Shown here in pieces: positions 35,925-43,410 of a DNA stretch of 64,000 nucleotides. Position 1 is the first letter of the stretch, and each line of letters opens with the position of its first letter. Source of the stretch: Verrucomicrobiota bacterium (GTDB lineage: Bacteria > Verrucomicrobiota > Verrucomicrobiia > Opitutales > UBA953); contig BJHS01000007.1 of the NCBI GenBank assembly GCA_014193315.1, positions 1-64,000 of the forward strand, in the 5' to 3' direction. A program made the translations under genes and the position numbers. The notes under the pieces were generated by a model. That model was not told the origin of the DNA, ran no database searches, and saw only the letters and a program-made list of their open reading frames with translations.

Positions 35925-35941
35925 TGCACCCCCCGTGCCAA
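35925..35941 (-). promoter_or_regulatory. Sigma-54 (-24/-12) promoter of glnB
   Basis: Read on the minus strand the sequence is TTGGCACGGGGGGTGCA. The -24 element TTGGCACG matches the sigma-54 consensus exactly. The -12 element is GTGCA, and GG and GC are spaced by exactly 10 bases. Transcription would start near 35914, about 40 bases before the glnB ATG. This is the best regulatory match in the window. It predicts activation by an NtrC-type enhancer-binding protein; its binding sites cannot be placed. Confidence 0.75.
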
Positions 35942-35964
35942 GTCACTTGAGGGGGGGTGGAAGT

Positions 35965-36615
35965 TTACGATTGTCTAGTTTTGAGCAAGGCCTCGCTCAC
36001 GGCGGCCATTTTTTCAGCAGATTTGAGTCCGGGGGCGAGTTCAATGCCGCTATTCAAGTCCAGGAAGCGCGCTCCCGTCTGGTAGGCATCGCTGACGTTG
36101 GCGGGACCCAGCCCCCCAGCGAGGATCCAAACCTGACTTGGGTGGCTTGTCTGCAGGCTTTGGAAGCGTTTCCAGTCCCCCGTCTTCCCGGTGCCGCCGA
36201 AGGCTTGGCGGGAGTGGGCATCATGGAGGAAGGTTTTGCTAAAATTGAGCAGTTCCGCGGGAAAGGGGGCGCCATCGGCGAGTTTGGGGGCCAACCAAAG
36301 CCGGTCCGGCCCGGCTATCGCGGCGATTCTCGGGAGGTCGCAAGTCGCGACCTGCGGGTCGAAGTGCGCCTGCACAATCGCAAACCCCTCGGCGAACAGG
36401 CCACGCACTTCATCCGCCGTCGGGTTGACCATCACGGCCACGCGCGCGGCGGCCGGAATCTCGCGGAGCAAGCTCGGTCGACGTTCCGCGGCCACGTGGC
36501 GAGGTGACCCCGGCCAGACGTTGACGCCCAGGAAGTCGGCCCCGCTGGCAAGCATCACGGCAGCATCGGCGGCGCGGGTGATCCCGCAGACCTTGATGGT
36601 GACCTCGCCAATCAT
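35965..36615 (-). CDS. trpF: Phosphoribosylanthranilate isomerase
   Basis: The 216-residue TIM-barrel enzyme of tryptophan synthesis converts N-(5-phosphoribosyl)anthranilate to CdRP. It has the catalytic Cys in IKVCGITR (Cys10), LAGGLGPANV (phosphate-binding) and DLNSGIE with the catalytic Asp near the C-terminus. No other trp gene is in the window. Its start overlaps the hemD stop (ATGA), making it the third gene of a hemC-hemD-trpF coupled unit. This mixes haem and tryptophan synthesis, an unusual but clear linkage. Confidence 0.95.
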   Translation of the reverse strand: MIGEVTIKVCGITRAADAAVMLASGADFLGVNVWPGSPRHVAAERRPSLLREIPAAARVAVMVNPTADEVRGLFAEGFAIVQAHFDPQVATCDLPRIAAIAGPDRLWLAPKLADGAPFPAELLNFSKTFLHDAHSRQAFGGTGKTGDWKRFQSLQTSHPSQVWILAGGLGPANVSDAYQTGARFLDLNSGIELAPGLKSAEKMAAVSEALLKTRQS

Positions 36616-37397
36616 CCGAGCGCGGCGATGATCGCGTCGCGGATTGCTTTGGCGGTCGGGGCGGTGGCGGTCGCGCCCAGGGGGATCCCGGTCCGGCGCA
36701 CGGCGTCGGCCGTCGTCGGGCCGACGGCGATGACCTTCGGGTGGCGGGCGCCGACCTCGGGGCGCAGGGAAGCGGCCTGATGCATGAATGATTCCACCGC
36801 GGAGGGGCTGGCGAAGACGATGGCGTCGGCCCCCCGGCGTCGGAACTCGGCCGCCTCGGGCGCTTCGGCGATGGACTTCTGGTCGGTCGAGTAGACCTTG
36901 AGGATGTCGACGATCGCGCGGCCCTCGTCCATGAGGAGGCGAGGCAGGGCTGGGTCGGCGAGGTTGCCGGTGGCGACGACGAGTTTTTGGTTCTCCACGG
37001 TGAACTTCGTCATCAACTCCCGGCCCAGCGCGACGGCGTCGGGTTGGGCCGCCACCAGGTCCGCGTCGAGGTGGTAGGAACGGAGCGCCTTCTCGGTCGC
37101 CGGGCCCACGCAGGCGAAGCGCGCGCCGCCGATCGAGCGGATGTCGGAAAAGCGCATGAGGAAGCGGTCGAAGAAACCGCGCACGCCATTGGCGCTGGTG
37201 AAGATAATCCAGTCGTACTCGCCGATCGTGTCGAGGACATCGGCCAGGGTGTCCTCATCCGGCTCAAAGGAGATCTCGAGTAGGGGTAGCTCGATCACGG
37301 CGGCGCCGGCCTCGGCGAGGGTGGCCTTCCAGTCGGCGCTACGGCCCTCGGGACGGGTGAGGACGACCAAGCGGTCGCGCAGGGGAAGTTTGCTCAT
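36612..37397 (-). CDS. hemD: Uroporphyrinogen-III synthase
   Basis: The 261-residue protein has the loose HemD pattern: VVLTRPEGRSADWKATLAEAGAAVIELPLLEI at the start, DWIIFTSANGVRGF, and FASPSAVESF plus KVIAVGPTTADAVRRTGIP at the end. HemD closes and flips the D-ring of hydroxymethylbilane to give uroporphyrinogen III. Sequence identity in the family is low, but its position directly after hemC (ATGA overlap at 37394-37397) supports the call. trpF follows with another ATGA overlap. Confidence 0.92.
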   Translation of the reverse strand: MSKLPLRDRLVVLTRPEGRSADWKATLAEAGAAVIELPLLEISFEPDEDTLADVLDTIGEYDWIIFTSANGVRGFFDRFLMRFSDIRSIGGARFACVGPATEKALRSYHLDADLVAAQPDAVALGRELMTKFTVENQKLVVATGNLADPALPRLLMDEGRAIVDILKVYSTDQKSIAEAPEAAEFRRRGADAIVFASPSAVESFMHQAASLRPEVGARHPKVIAVGPTTADAVRRTGIPLGATATAPTAKAIRDAIIAALG

Positions 37398-38251
37398 GGG
37401 CGGAGGCGGAGGTCGCGGAGAATGCGATCGGCGAGGGCATCGGCGGCCAGAAGGTCGGTGGCCGGGAAGTCGACGTCCCGGCGGCCGAAGTCATCGCGGA
37501 AGAGAACGATGCGGCCGGCGGCGTGGTGGCAGGCGAAGGCCGTGTGGCAACCTTCGCCGAGCTTCGCGAGGAAGAGGCGCTCGACCGTCACGGAAAACGT
37601 GGTGCGCGCGCAGCCTGCCGCGGCGAAGCGTGCGGACTCACCGGCTCGGCATTGGAGGGCGACGGCACCTTGGCCCGCGGCGGGTACCATGTGGGCCAGG
37701 TCGACGCGCTCGAAGGTGAGGCCGGCCCAGGCGGTGAGGCCGAGGCGATCGAGGCCCGAGGCTGCCAGGTAGGAGGCATCAGCGTCACCGTTGGCCAGTT
37801 TCTTCAGGCGGGTGTCGACGTTGCCGCGCAGTTCGGTCCACTGGGCCTCGGGAAAGGTCAGGCGACCTTGGGCACGGCGGCGCGGGCTGCCGGTCGCGAT
37901 GAGCCGGGGCGTGGGTAGGTCGACCCGGCGGACGAGCACGTCGCGCGGGTCCTGGCGGGGCAGGCAGGCCGCGAGCTCCAGACCGCCCGTCATCTCCGTT
38001 GGCAAGTCCTTGGAGCTATGCACCGCGAGGTCAGCCTCGCCGCGCAGCAGCGCCTGTTCCAGTTCAGCGGTGAACAATCCTTTGCCTCCCTGTTTCTCTA
38101 GCGACCAGGCCGTCTGTCGATCGCCGGTGGTCGTCAGGATGCGCACCTCGGTGGTCACGCCGAGCGCGGCTTCCAGGCGCGCCGCCGCATCGCGGGTCTG
38201 CTGCAAGGCCAGCGGGCTGCCGCGGGTGACGAGGATGAGCGGCGCGGCCAT
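37394..38251 (-). CDS. hemC: Hydroxymethylbilane synthase (porphobilinogen deaminase)
   Basis: The 285-residue enzyme joins four porphobilinogens into hydroxymethylbilane. It has TRGSPLALQQT, GGKGLFTAELEQALL, DLAVHSSKDLPTE, ATGSPRRRAQ and the cofactor-binding Cys235 in GEGCHTAFA. It is slightly shorter than the usual 300-315 residues. hemD overlaps its stop by four bases. The short membrane protein and the desaturase-like gene upstream are on the same strand and closely spaced, so they may share a transcript. Confidence 0.95.
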   Translation of the reverse strand: MAAPLILVTRGSPLALQQTRDAAARLEAALGVTTEVRILTTTGDRQTAWSLEKQGGKGLFTAELEQALLRGEADLAVHSSKDLPTEMTGGLELAACLPRQDPRDVLVRRVDLPTPRLIATGSPRRRAQGRLTFPEAQWTELRGNVDTRLKKLANGDADASYLAASGLDRLGLTAWAGLTFERVDLAHMVPAAGQGAVALQCRAGESARFAAAGCARTTFSVTVERLFLAKLGEGCHTAFACHHAAGRIVLFRDDFGRRDVDFPATDLLAADALADRILRDLRLRP

Positions 38252-38252
38252 G

Positions 38253-38639
38253 TCAGAAGCGGATGGCCCCGCTTTTCATGAGGTGGATAACGCCCCAAGC
38301 CGCGATGGTGGCGGCGTTGAGCGAGCCTAAGGCGACGGCGGCCAGACGGAAGCCATCCCAGGGCCGTCCGCGGGCGGCGAGCCAAGCGGTGAGCAACCCG
38401 CAGGCACAGCCTGGCAGGCCGAGCACGAGAGCGGCGAAGACCTTGAGGTCAAAGGGGTCGGCGACGTTCCCTAGGTAGACCTGGCTGCCGGGCACGGTCA
38501 GCCAGATTCCGGTGGCCAAGGTCAGGCAGGCGACGAGCAGGCCGAACCCTTGGAGGAGGCGGAAGGCTCGATCGGATGACTCGCGGGTGGCGGACACCCA
38601 CCTAGCAAAACGCCACCCGGCCCGACTTCCAAGTTTCAA
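38253..38639 (-). CDS. Small membrane protein between the desaturase-like and hemC genes
   Basis: The 128-residue protein has about three to four hydrophobic segments (near 26-48, 65-85, 95-115). The layout GFGLLVACLTLATGIWL ... FDLKVFAALVLGLPG ... RPWDGFRLAAVALG resembles the C-terminal half of the HemX/CcsA-like proteins that often lie beside hemC. It is only half their size and key histidines are not evident, so this link is tentative. The only start giving the full frame is a TTG at 38639 that overlaps the upstream stop (TTGA). It is 1 base from hemC. Confidence 0.6.
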   Translation of the reverse strand: MKLGSRAGWRFARWVSATRESSDRAFRLLQGFGLLVACLTLATGIWLTVPGSQVYLGNVADPFDLKVFAALVLGLPGCACGLLTAWLAARGRPWDGFRLAAVALGSLNAATIAAWGVIHLMKSGAIRF

Positions 38640-39490
38640 CTTCCCGGCGAGGTGGATTTGTCCGGGGCCGGGGGACGTGTCGATGCTTCCCCGAAGCCCA
38701 CGGAGGTCGGCTTGAAAGGGTGCTGGAGGAGTCCGCGTACCGTGTGTTCGACGGGCTCATGAATGCCGAAGTCCTGCGGCTTCCCGCCCTTGGGCATGTA
38801 ATGCGTCCCGAAGAGGATGTCCCAGAGCGGGAGAAAACTGGCGAAGTTCTTGTCGATGGCCGCCAGGTCCTTCGAGTGGTGCCAGCGGTGATAGACCGGC
38901 GAGGCGATGACATGGCGGAACGGACCCCAATCCCAATCGACATCGGCATGGCCGAGCAACGCGAAGACCCCGAGCGCCGGGCCGGCGACGGCGGCGGCCA
39001 CGGGGTCGAAGCCCAGCAGGATGAACGGGAAGACGAGCAGCGCGTTCGCGACGACGTCGTTCACCGGGTGCGCCCGCACGCTGCTCAACCAATCCAATTG
39101 CTCCGAACTATGGTGGACCGCGTGGAAGCGCCAGAGGCGTTTGCCGTGGAACCAGCGGTGGATCCAGTAGAGCAGGAAGTCGCCCAGCAGGAAGGCCAGG
39201 GCGAACTGCGGCCAGCGGGGCAGCTGTCCGATCGGGCCGAAGCCCCGGTACTGGTTGGCCTGCAGTTCCGCGAGCGGGATGATCCCGGTCGGCACCAGCA
39301 CTAGGAAGCCCAGGATGCTGATGACGACGAAGTTGAGCGGGTTCGACAGCAGCGCGTTGGCGACGCCGCTGAAGAGGTCGGTCCAGACCTGCGGACGCCA
39401 CCAAGGGCGCTCCTGCTTGTTGCCGAAGAGGTGCTCGATCATCCAGAACAGCGTCACCAGGAACGCCGCGGTGAAGAGGTAGGCGGCCAT
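38636..39490 (-). CDS. Sterol desaturase/fatty acid hydroxylase-family protein
   Basis: The 284-residue integral membrane protein has the di-iron histidine motifs of the family: HRWFH near residue 110, HAVHHS near 124, and YHRWHHSKD near 200. Members use O2 to hydroxylate or desaturate lipids, sterols or carotenoids. In bacteria the substrate is usually unknown. An N-terminal helix and a hydrophobic middle match the usual topology. It is at the head of the desaturase-membrane protein-hemC-hemD-trpF run, which suggests but does not prove a common transcript. Confidence 0.9.
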   Translation of the reverse strand: MAAYLFTAAFLVTLFWMIEHLFGNKQERPWWRPQVWTDLFSGVANALLSNPLNFVVISILGFLVLVPTGIIPLAELQANQYRGFGPIGQLPRWPQFALAFLLGDFLLYWIHRWFHGKRLWRFHAVHHSSEQLDWLSSVRAHPVNDVVANALLVFPFILLGFDPVAAAVAGPALGVFALLGHADVDWDWGPFRHVIASPVYHRWHHSKDLAAIDKNFASFLPLWDILFGTHYMPKGGKPQDFGIHEPVEHTVRGLLQHPFKPTSVGFGEASTRPPAPDKSTSPGS

Positions 39491-39495
39491 GGGGT

Positions 39496-39735
39496 TCAGG
39501 CTACCGGGGAATCCGCGAGCAGCGGAGGGGTCGAGGCGTCGAACTCGAGGAGCTCGCCCGGTTGGCAGCCCAGGGCTCGGCAGATGGCTTCGAGCGTGGA
39601 GAAGCGGATCGCCTTGGCCTTGCCGGTCTTGAGCACCGAGAGGTTCGCGAGGGTGAGGCCGACCGCTTCGGACAGCTCGGTCAGGGACATCTTGCGTCGC
39701 GCGAGCGCGACATCGAGGCGGATGACGATGGCCAT
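39496..39735 (-). CDS. Small XRE/Cro-type transcriptional regulator
   Basis: The 79-residue protein is a single helix-turn-helix domain: MAIVIRLDVALARRKMSLTELSEAVGLTLANLSVLKTGKAKAIRFSTLEAICRALGCQPGELLEF. This is the YozG-like type with the conserved TLEAICxALxCQPGDLLE end. It is encoded 5 bases after a DUF2975 gene, a pair seen in many bacteria. The role of the pair is unknown; the regulator may control its own operon. The start at 39735 is the natural one. Confidence 0.88.
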   Translation of the reverse strand: MAIVIRLDVALARRKMSLTELSEAVGLTLANLSVLKTGKAKAIRFSTLEAICRALGCQPGELLEFDASTPPLLADSPVA

Positions 39736-39740
39736 GGAAG

Positions 39741-40331
39741 TCAGATGACCAAGGCTTGGTCGGACTGCAGGGCCAGCGCCTGCTGCAGGTTCCAGCCGAG
39801 GATGAGGATCAGGAGGCCGGCCAAGATGATGCCGGCGTTGAGACCGAGGCACCCGCAGACCAGGAGGGCGATCCCGATCCGCTTGAGCACGCGGGCGTTG
39901 GCGGCGGTGATCACCTGGCCCTCGGCGAAGGCGGCGAAGAGTTGCCGGAGCAACCACGTGAAGCCGAGAATCAGCGTCGCCAGCAGGCCGGTCACCGCGA
40001 CGAAGCCGCCGCGTTTCTCGGGGTGGTCGACGAGTTCCTGGTACTTGTTGGCCTCCTGCTGGGCGCTCGCGACGTGGATGAGTTCCTCCGGCTGCTCGAT
40101 GAGCAGCGCGAGCAGCTTTGCAGGGGCCTGCCGGAACCCCGCCACCTGGGCGCCGTGCTTACTGTCCAGGTTGAGTTTCACCAGGGCTTCCGGATGGGTG
40201 GCGGCGGTGGCCAAGAGCAGGAGGGCCAGCAGCGTGCCGCCAATCAGGAAGGTGCTGCAGAGGAAGCGGCCGATCTTGCCGGCGCGGCGGATGCGGCGGT
40301 CGAGGTCGGTAGGGGTGGGTGGGTTGGTCAT
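39741..40331 (-). CDS. DUF2975-family membrane protein
   Basis: The 196-residue protein has four hydrophobic segments (near 25-45, 110-130, 150-170, 173-190). The DUF2975 stretch LLRQLFAAFAEGQVITAANARVLKRIGIALLV matches the typical 'F.pF..gn..f...n...L...g...l'. It is followed by the XRE gene, the usual partner. The function is unknown; the pair may work as a membrane-linked signal and regulator. An AT-rich promoter region with a palindrome lies upstream. Confidence 0.85.
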   Translation of the reverse strand: MTNPPTPTDLDRRIRRAGKIGRFLCSTFLIGGTLLALLLLATAATHPEALVKLNLDSKHGAQVAGFRQAPAKLLALLIEQPEELIHVASAQQEANKYQELVDHPEKRGGFVAVTGLLATLILGFTWLLRQLFAAFAEGQVITAANARVLKRIGIALLVCGCLGLNAGIILAGLLILILGWNLQQALALQSDQALVI

Positions 40332-40351
40332 GGCGGCAGTGGTAAAAGATT

Positions 40352-40400
40352 AATAAGTCATTTTAATCAACTATTATTTATTGATAATCAATAACTTATT
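40352..40400 (-). promoter_or_regulatory. AT-rich operator/promoter region of the DUF2975-XRE pair
   Basis: This stretch is far richer in A and T than its surroundings. It contains the perfect palindrome ATTGAT-A-ATCAAT (40380-40392), nested in a wider inverted repeat AATAAGT (40352-40358)/ACTTATT (40394-40400). It starts 21 bases upstream of the DUF2975 ATG. A site for the co-encoded XRE regulator is the obvious candidate. Confidence 0.5.
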
Positions 40401-40435
40401 TCCCTTAAGTGGATTTGGGGCGCCTAGGCACAAAA

Positions 40436-40455
40436 AGCCGAGGGATTCCTCGGCT
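40436..40455 (-). terminator. Intrinsic terminator of the symporter operon
   Basis: AGCCGAGG (40436-40443) and CCTCGGCT (40448-40455) form a perfect 8-bp stem with a four-base loop. On the minus strand a T-run follows (complement of A 40432-40436). It lies 22 bases after the symporter stop. Confidence 0.85.
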
Positions 40456-40477
40456 GCTTCGGTTCCGGGCGGGCTGG

Positions 40478-42334
40478 TCAGTGGCCGCCGAGCCCCTCGT
40501 GTTCCTTGATGTACTCCTGCTTGAGGCCCAGGGCTTCGGGCGCGTGAAGGACGAGCATCTTCATCCGGATGTCCGGCGGGATGCTGGCCGCGGTGGCCTT
40601 CGAGACGATGAACATCAGCCCGATGGAGAGCGCCACGGCCCAGATGGCGGGCTGTTCGCAGAGGATGCGGGCGAGCGGGTGCGCGACCCAGTAATCCGCG
40701 ATGGCCTTGGCCAGCGGGTGGTCGGCCCAGTAGGCCGCGAGTTCCGCCGCGTCGGCGAGCTTCTTCGCCTTGGCGACGGCGACATCGGAGATCGAGGTCA
40801 GGGAGATGGAGGCCAGCGCGCTGAGCCCGCCGACAAGCATGCCCGTGGCCGCGCCGCGCATGGTCATGCCGCGCCACCAGACGCTCATGAAGAGGAGCGG
40901 GAAGTAGCTGGCCGCCGCGATGGCGAAGGCCTGGCCGACCATGAAGTTGATTTCCAGCGCTTCGACCTGCGACCCTAGGCCGACGGCGACGAGGCCAACG
41001 ATGAGGGCCGACCATTTAAAGGCCTTCAGGCGCTGTTCCGGCGAGGAGTCCGGGCGGAGCATGCGGCCGTAGATGTCGTGCGCGAGGGCGCTGGACATCG
41101 AGACGAGCAGGCCGGAGAAGGTCGACATGAACGCGGCGAAGGCGCCGGCGCAGGTGATTCCCGAGAGGATGGAGCCGAGAAGCGCGTGGTCGCGTCCGGC
41201 GAGCAGCGTCGGTAACTCGAGGACGACCTTATCCGTGCCCTTGGCACCGACGGCGTCGTAGAGTTCGGGGGTGAGCGAGCGGCCGATCACGCCGTAGACG
41301 GGCGGGAAGACGTAGAAGACGCCGATGAGGATCATGACCCACATCGTCGTGCGCTTGGCGGCGACGCCGTCGGGGTTGGTGTAGAAGCGGACGAGGATGT
41401 GCGGCAGGCCGGCGGTGCCGCAGACGAGCGCGATGATGAGCGAGTAGGTGTAGAGGAGGGAATACGGCTTCTTGACGGACTCCAGCGAGGCCTTGGCCTC
41501 GGGCGTGGTCGCCGCCGCGATGGAGGCGTCGACGGCCTTCGTGGTCAGTTTACCGAACGGGGCGATCCAGGCCTCGTCCTTCGGGGCCTTGGCCGGCAAG
41601 GCCTTGCGCTCGATGCCCGGCAGGACGGTCGCCGCGGCTTCCTGCGCGGTCTTGTTGCCGGCGAGGTGCTGCTGGTAGTGGCCGACGACCGCGGCGAGGA
41701 TGAAGATCGGGAGGGTGATGGCGAAGACCTTGAGCCAATACTGGAAGGCTTGGACGAGCGTGATGCCCTTCATGCCGCCGAGCGAGACGTTGAGCGTGAT
41801 TACGGCGCCGACGACCACGACGCCGGCCCAGTAGGGCAGGCCCGGGAAGATGTAGGCGAGCGTCGTGCCCGCGCCCTTCATCTGCGGCATGGTGTAGAAG
41901 AATCCGATGAAGAGCACGAAGCAGACCGCGATCTTGCGGAACACCGGCGAATCATAACGGCCTTCGGCGAAGTCCGGGATGGTGTACGCGCCGAAGCGGC
42001 GGAGCGGGCCGGCGATGAAGAGCAGGAGGAACAGGTAGCCGCAGGCGTAGCAGACCGGGTACCAGAGGGCGTCGTAACCCGTGGCCATGACCATGCCGGC
42101 GACCCCCATGAAGGAAGCGGCGGAAAGGTATTCCCCCGAGATGGCGGAAGCGTTCCAGCCGACGGAGACCGAGCGGCCCGCGACGAAGAAGTCGCCGGCA
42201 CTCTTGGACTTGCCCGCGGTCCAGAAGCCCATGCCGACGGTCACGACGACGGTGATAAGCGAAAAGAAGGCAATCCAGGGGTCGACCTGCTTGGGGGCCG
42301 TCTCGGCGGCGAGAAAGGCGAGGAGGGAGCTCAT
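40478..42334 (-). CDS. Sodium:solute symporter, acetate permease (ActP)-like
   Basis: The 618-residue protein has about 13 hydrophobic helices and the SSS family signatures GFWTAGKSKSAGDFFVAGRSV, WNASAISGEYLSAASFMGVAG, GLPHILVRFYTNPDG and GAFAAFMSTFSGLLVSMSSALAHDIYGR. A DUF485 gene lies directly upstream, as in yjcH-actP, which supports acetate or a similar small monocarboxylate as substrate with Na+ or H+ as driver. Residues about 210-270 form a longer soluble loop than in ActP. Substrate remains an inference. Confidence 0.9.
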   Translation of the reverse strand: MSSLLAFLAAETAPKQVDPWIAFFSLITVVVTVGMGFWTAGKSKSAGDFFVAGRSVSVGWNASAISGEYLSAASFMGVAGMVMATGYDALWYPVCYACGYLFLLLFIAGPLRRFGAYTIPDFAEGRYDSPVFRKIAVCFVLFIGFFYTMPQMKGAGTTLAYIFPGLPYWAGVVVVGAVITLNVSLGGMKGITLVQAFQYWLKVFAITLPIFILAAVVGHYQQHLAGNKTAQEAAATVLPGIERKALPAKAPKDEAWIAPFGKLTTKAVDASIAAATTPEAKASLESVKKPYSLLYTYSLIIALVCGTAGLPHILVRFYTNPDGVAAKRTTMWVMILIGVFYVFPPVYGVIGRSLTPELYDAVGAKGTDKVVLELPTLLAGRDHALLGSILSGITCAGAFAAFMSTFSGLLVSMSSALAHDIYGRMLRPDSSPEQRLKAFKWSALIVGLVAVGLGSQVEALEINFMVGQAFAIAAASYFPLLFMSVWWRGMTMRGAATGMLVGGLSALASISLTSISDVAVAKAKKLADAAELAAYWADHPLAKAIADYWVAHPLARILCEQPAIWAVALSIGLMFIVSKATAASIPPDIRMKMLVLHAPEALGLKQEYIKEHEGLGGH

Positions 42335-42335
42335 G

Positions 42336-42647
42336 TTACTTGCTCTGGCCGTCCTGAGCGGCCTTGGCTTCGGCGTTCTCGAGCGCGATCGAGCGCTGGA
42401 TGAAGACGAAGGAGATGATCCACACGAAGGGGAAGAAAAGCACGCCGAGGATCAACCAAGTCAGCGTGAAGCCGAAGACCCGTTGCGCCATGAACTCCGG
42501 CTGGAAGTAGTTCATTAGCGGGAGGGCGACGAGCGCGACGGCGAAGCAGAGGGCGCAGGCGATGGATAGCTTGAGCTGGTCGCGCATAAGCCGGGTCAGA
42601 AAGGCATCCGAATGCGCATCAACCGGGGAGGGGGGGGGCTCTCTCAT
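42336..42647 (-). CDS. DUF485-family small membrane protein (YjcH-like)
   Basis: The 103-residue protein has two helices (near 29-48 and 58-82) and the DUF485 pattern LKLSIACALCFAVALVALPLMNYF ... TLTWLILGVLFFPFVWIISFVFI. It lies one base before the symporter gene, the same arrangement as yjcH-actP in enterobacteria. It is presumed to support assembly or activity of the symporter. The ATG at 42647 is preferred over an upstream TTG at 42665. Confidence 0.88.
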   Translation of the reverse strand: MREPPPSPVDAHSDAFLTRLMRDQLKLSIACALCFAVALVALPLMNYFQPEFMAQRVFGFTLTWLILGVLFFPFVWIISFVFIQRSIALENAEAKAAQDGQSK

Positions 42648-42743
42648 GGGGGTGTGCCCAGCCAAGGGATTGGGTTTGGAAAAGCAACCGTTTGGGCGGG
42701 CGACCTTGATTTTGCGATGGCGGTGGGGTTACTTTTCGGCATC

Positions 42744-43328
42744 ATGCCCCCTATGAAGAAAACGACCGTCTTCCTCGTTCTTGTGCTCGGTATCGGTGTC
42801 GCCCTGCTCGGGGCCCGTTTTTTCAGAGCCCCGCCCGTCGCGGTGCCCGCCCCGGTGCCCGTGGTCAAGGAGTCGGTCGCCCCGGCACCCGTCCTGAAGG
42901 TCAAGTCGGTGCGGCCCGCCGTCACCGAGGCGCCGAAGCCGACCAGCGACGAGGAGGCTGTGCGCCAAGAGTACAAGGCGAAGGCCAAGGCATTCGGTGA
43001 GGAGACCAAGAAAATGGTCGAGGAACTTGCCGGTGGCGATCAGGCCAAGTTGCAGCGCGCCATGATGGCAGGGATGATGAAGCCTGAAGGCCAGGCGATC
43101 ATGAAGGAGATGCGCGACCTAGGCGCCGCCTTCAAGACCGCCACCCCGGAGGAGCGCGAGGCCCTCGGGCAACAGGCCGTCGCCTTGCGTGAGCGAGCCA
43201 TGACTGCCCTGCGTTCGGAACTGGCAGCCCTGGATGTCCCCGCGGCCGCCCCGGCGGCGCCTGCGACCACCGGTGAGACCGCCCCCTTGGCTCCGGCCGC
43301 TGCTCCCGCCCCGGTCATCATCATGTAA
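42744..43328 (+). CDS. Membrane-anchored or secreted Ala/Pro-rich protein, unknown function
   Basis: The 194-residue protein (or 191 from ATG 42753) has an N-terminal hydrophobic segment (KKTTVFLVLVLGIGVALLGARFF) and a Pro/Val-rich linker (PPVAVPAPVPVVKESVAPAPV). A charged helical region follows (about 70-160, rich in Glu, Lys and Met), and then an Ala/Pro tail. It could be an anchored periplasmic helix bundle. No known domain is seen. It is divergent from the DUF485 gene. A possible promoter TTGATT-N17-TTACTT lies just upstream of the ATG. Confidence 0.68.
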   Translation: MPPMKKTTVFLVLVLGIGVALLGARFFRAPPVAVPAPVPVVKESVAPAPVLKVKSVRPAVTEAPKPTSDEEAVRQEYKAKAKAFGEETKKMVEELAGGDQAKLQRAMMAGMMKPEGQAIMKEMRDLGAAFKTATPEEREALGQQAVALRERAMTALRSELAALDVPAAAPAAPATTGETAPLAPAAAPAPVIIM

Positions 43329-43363
43329 GGTCGCCGTTCGGCTCGCCGACCATACCAACGAAG

Positions 43364-43387
43364 AAGGGCCAGCTTGCGCTGGCCCTT
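43364..43387. terminator. Hairpin terminator between convergent genes
   Basis: AAGGGCCAGC (43364-43373) and GCTGGCCCTT (43378-43387) form a perfect 10-bp stem with a TTGC loop. It is followed on the plus strand by only a short T-run. It lies between the convergent stops at 43328 and 43411 and can serve both genes. Confidence 0.7.
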
Positions 43388-43410
43388 TGGCTTGGCGGTA
43401 TGACCGACGC

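Noticed and set aside
42630-42640. Run of Gs near 42.63 kb as a G-quadruplex
   Set aside because: It lies inside the DUF485 coding region and does not have four separate G-runs.
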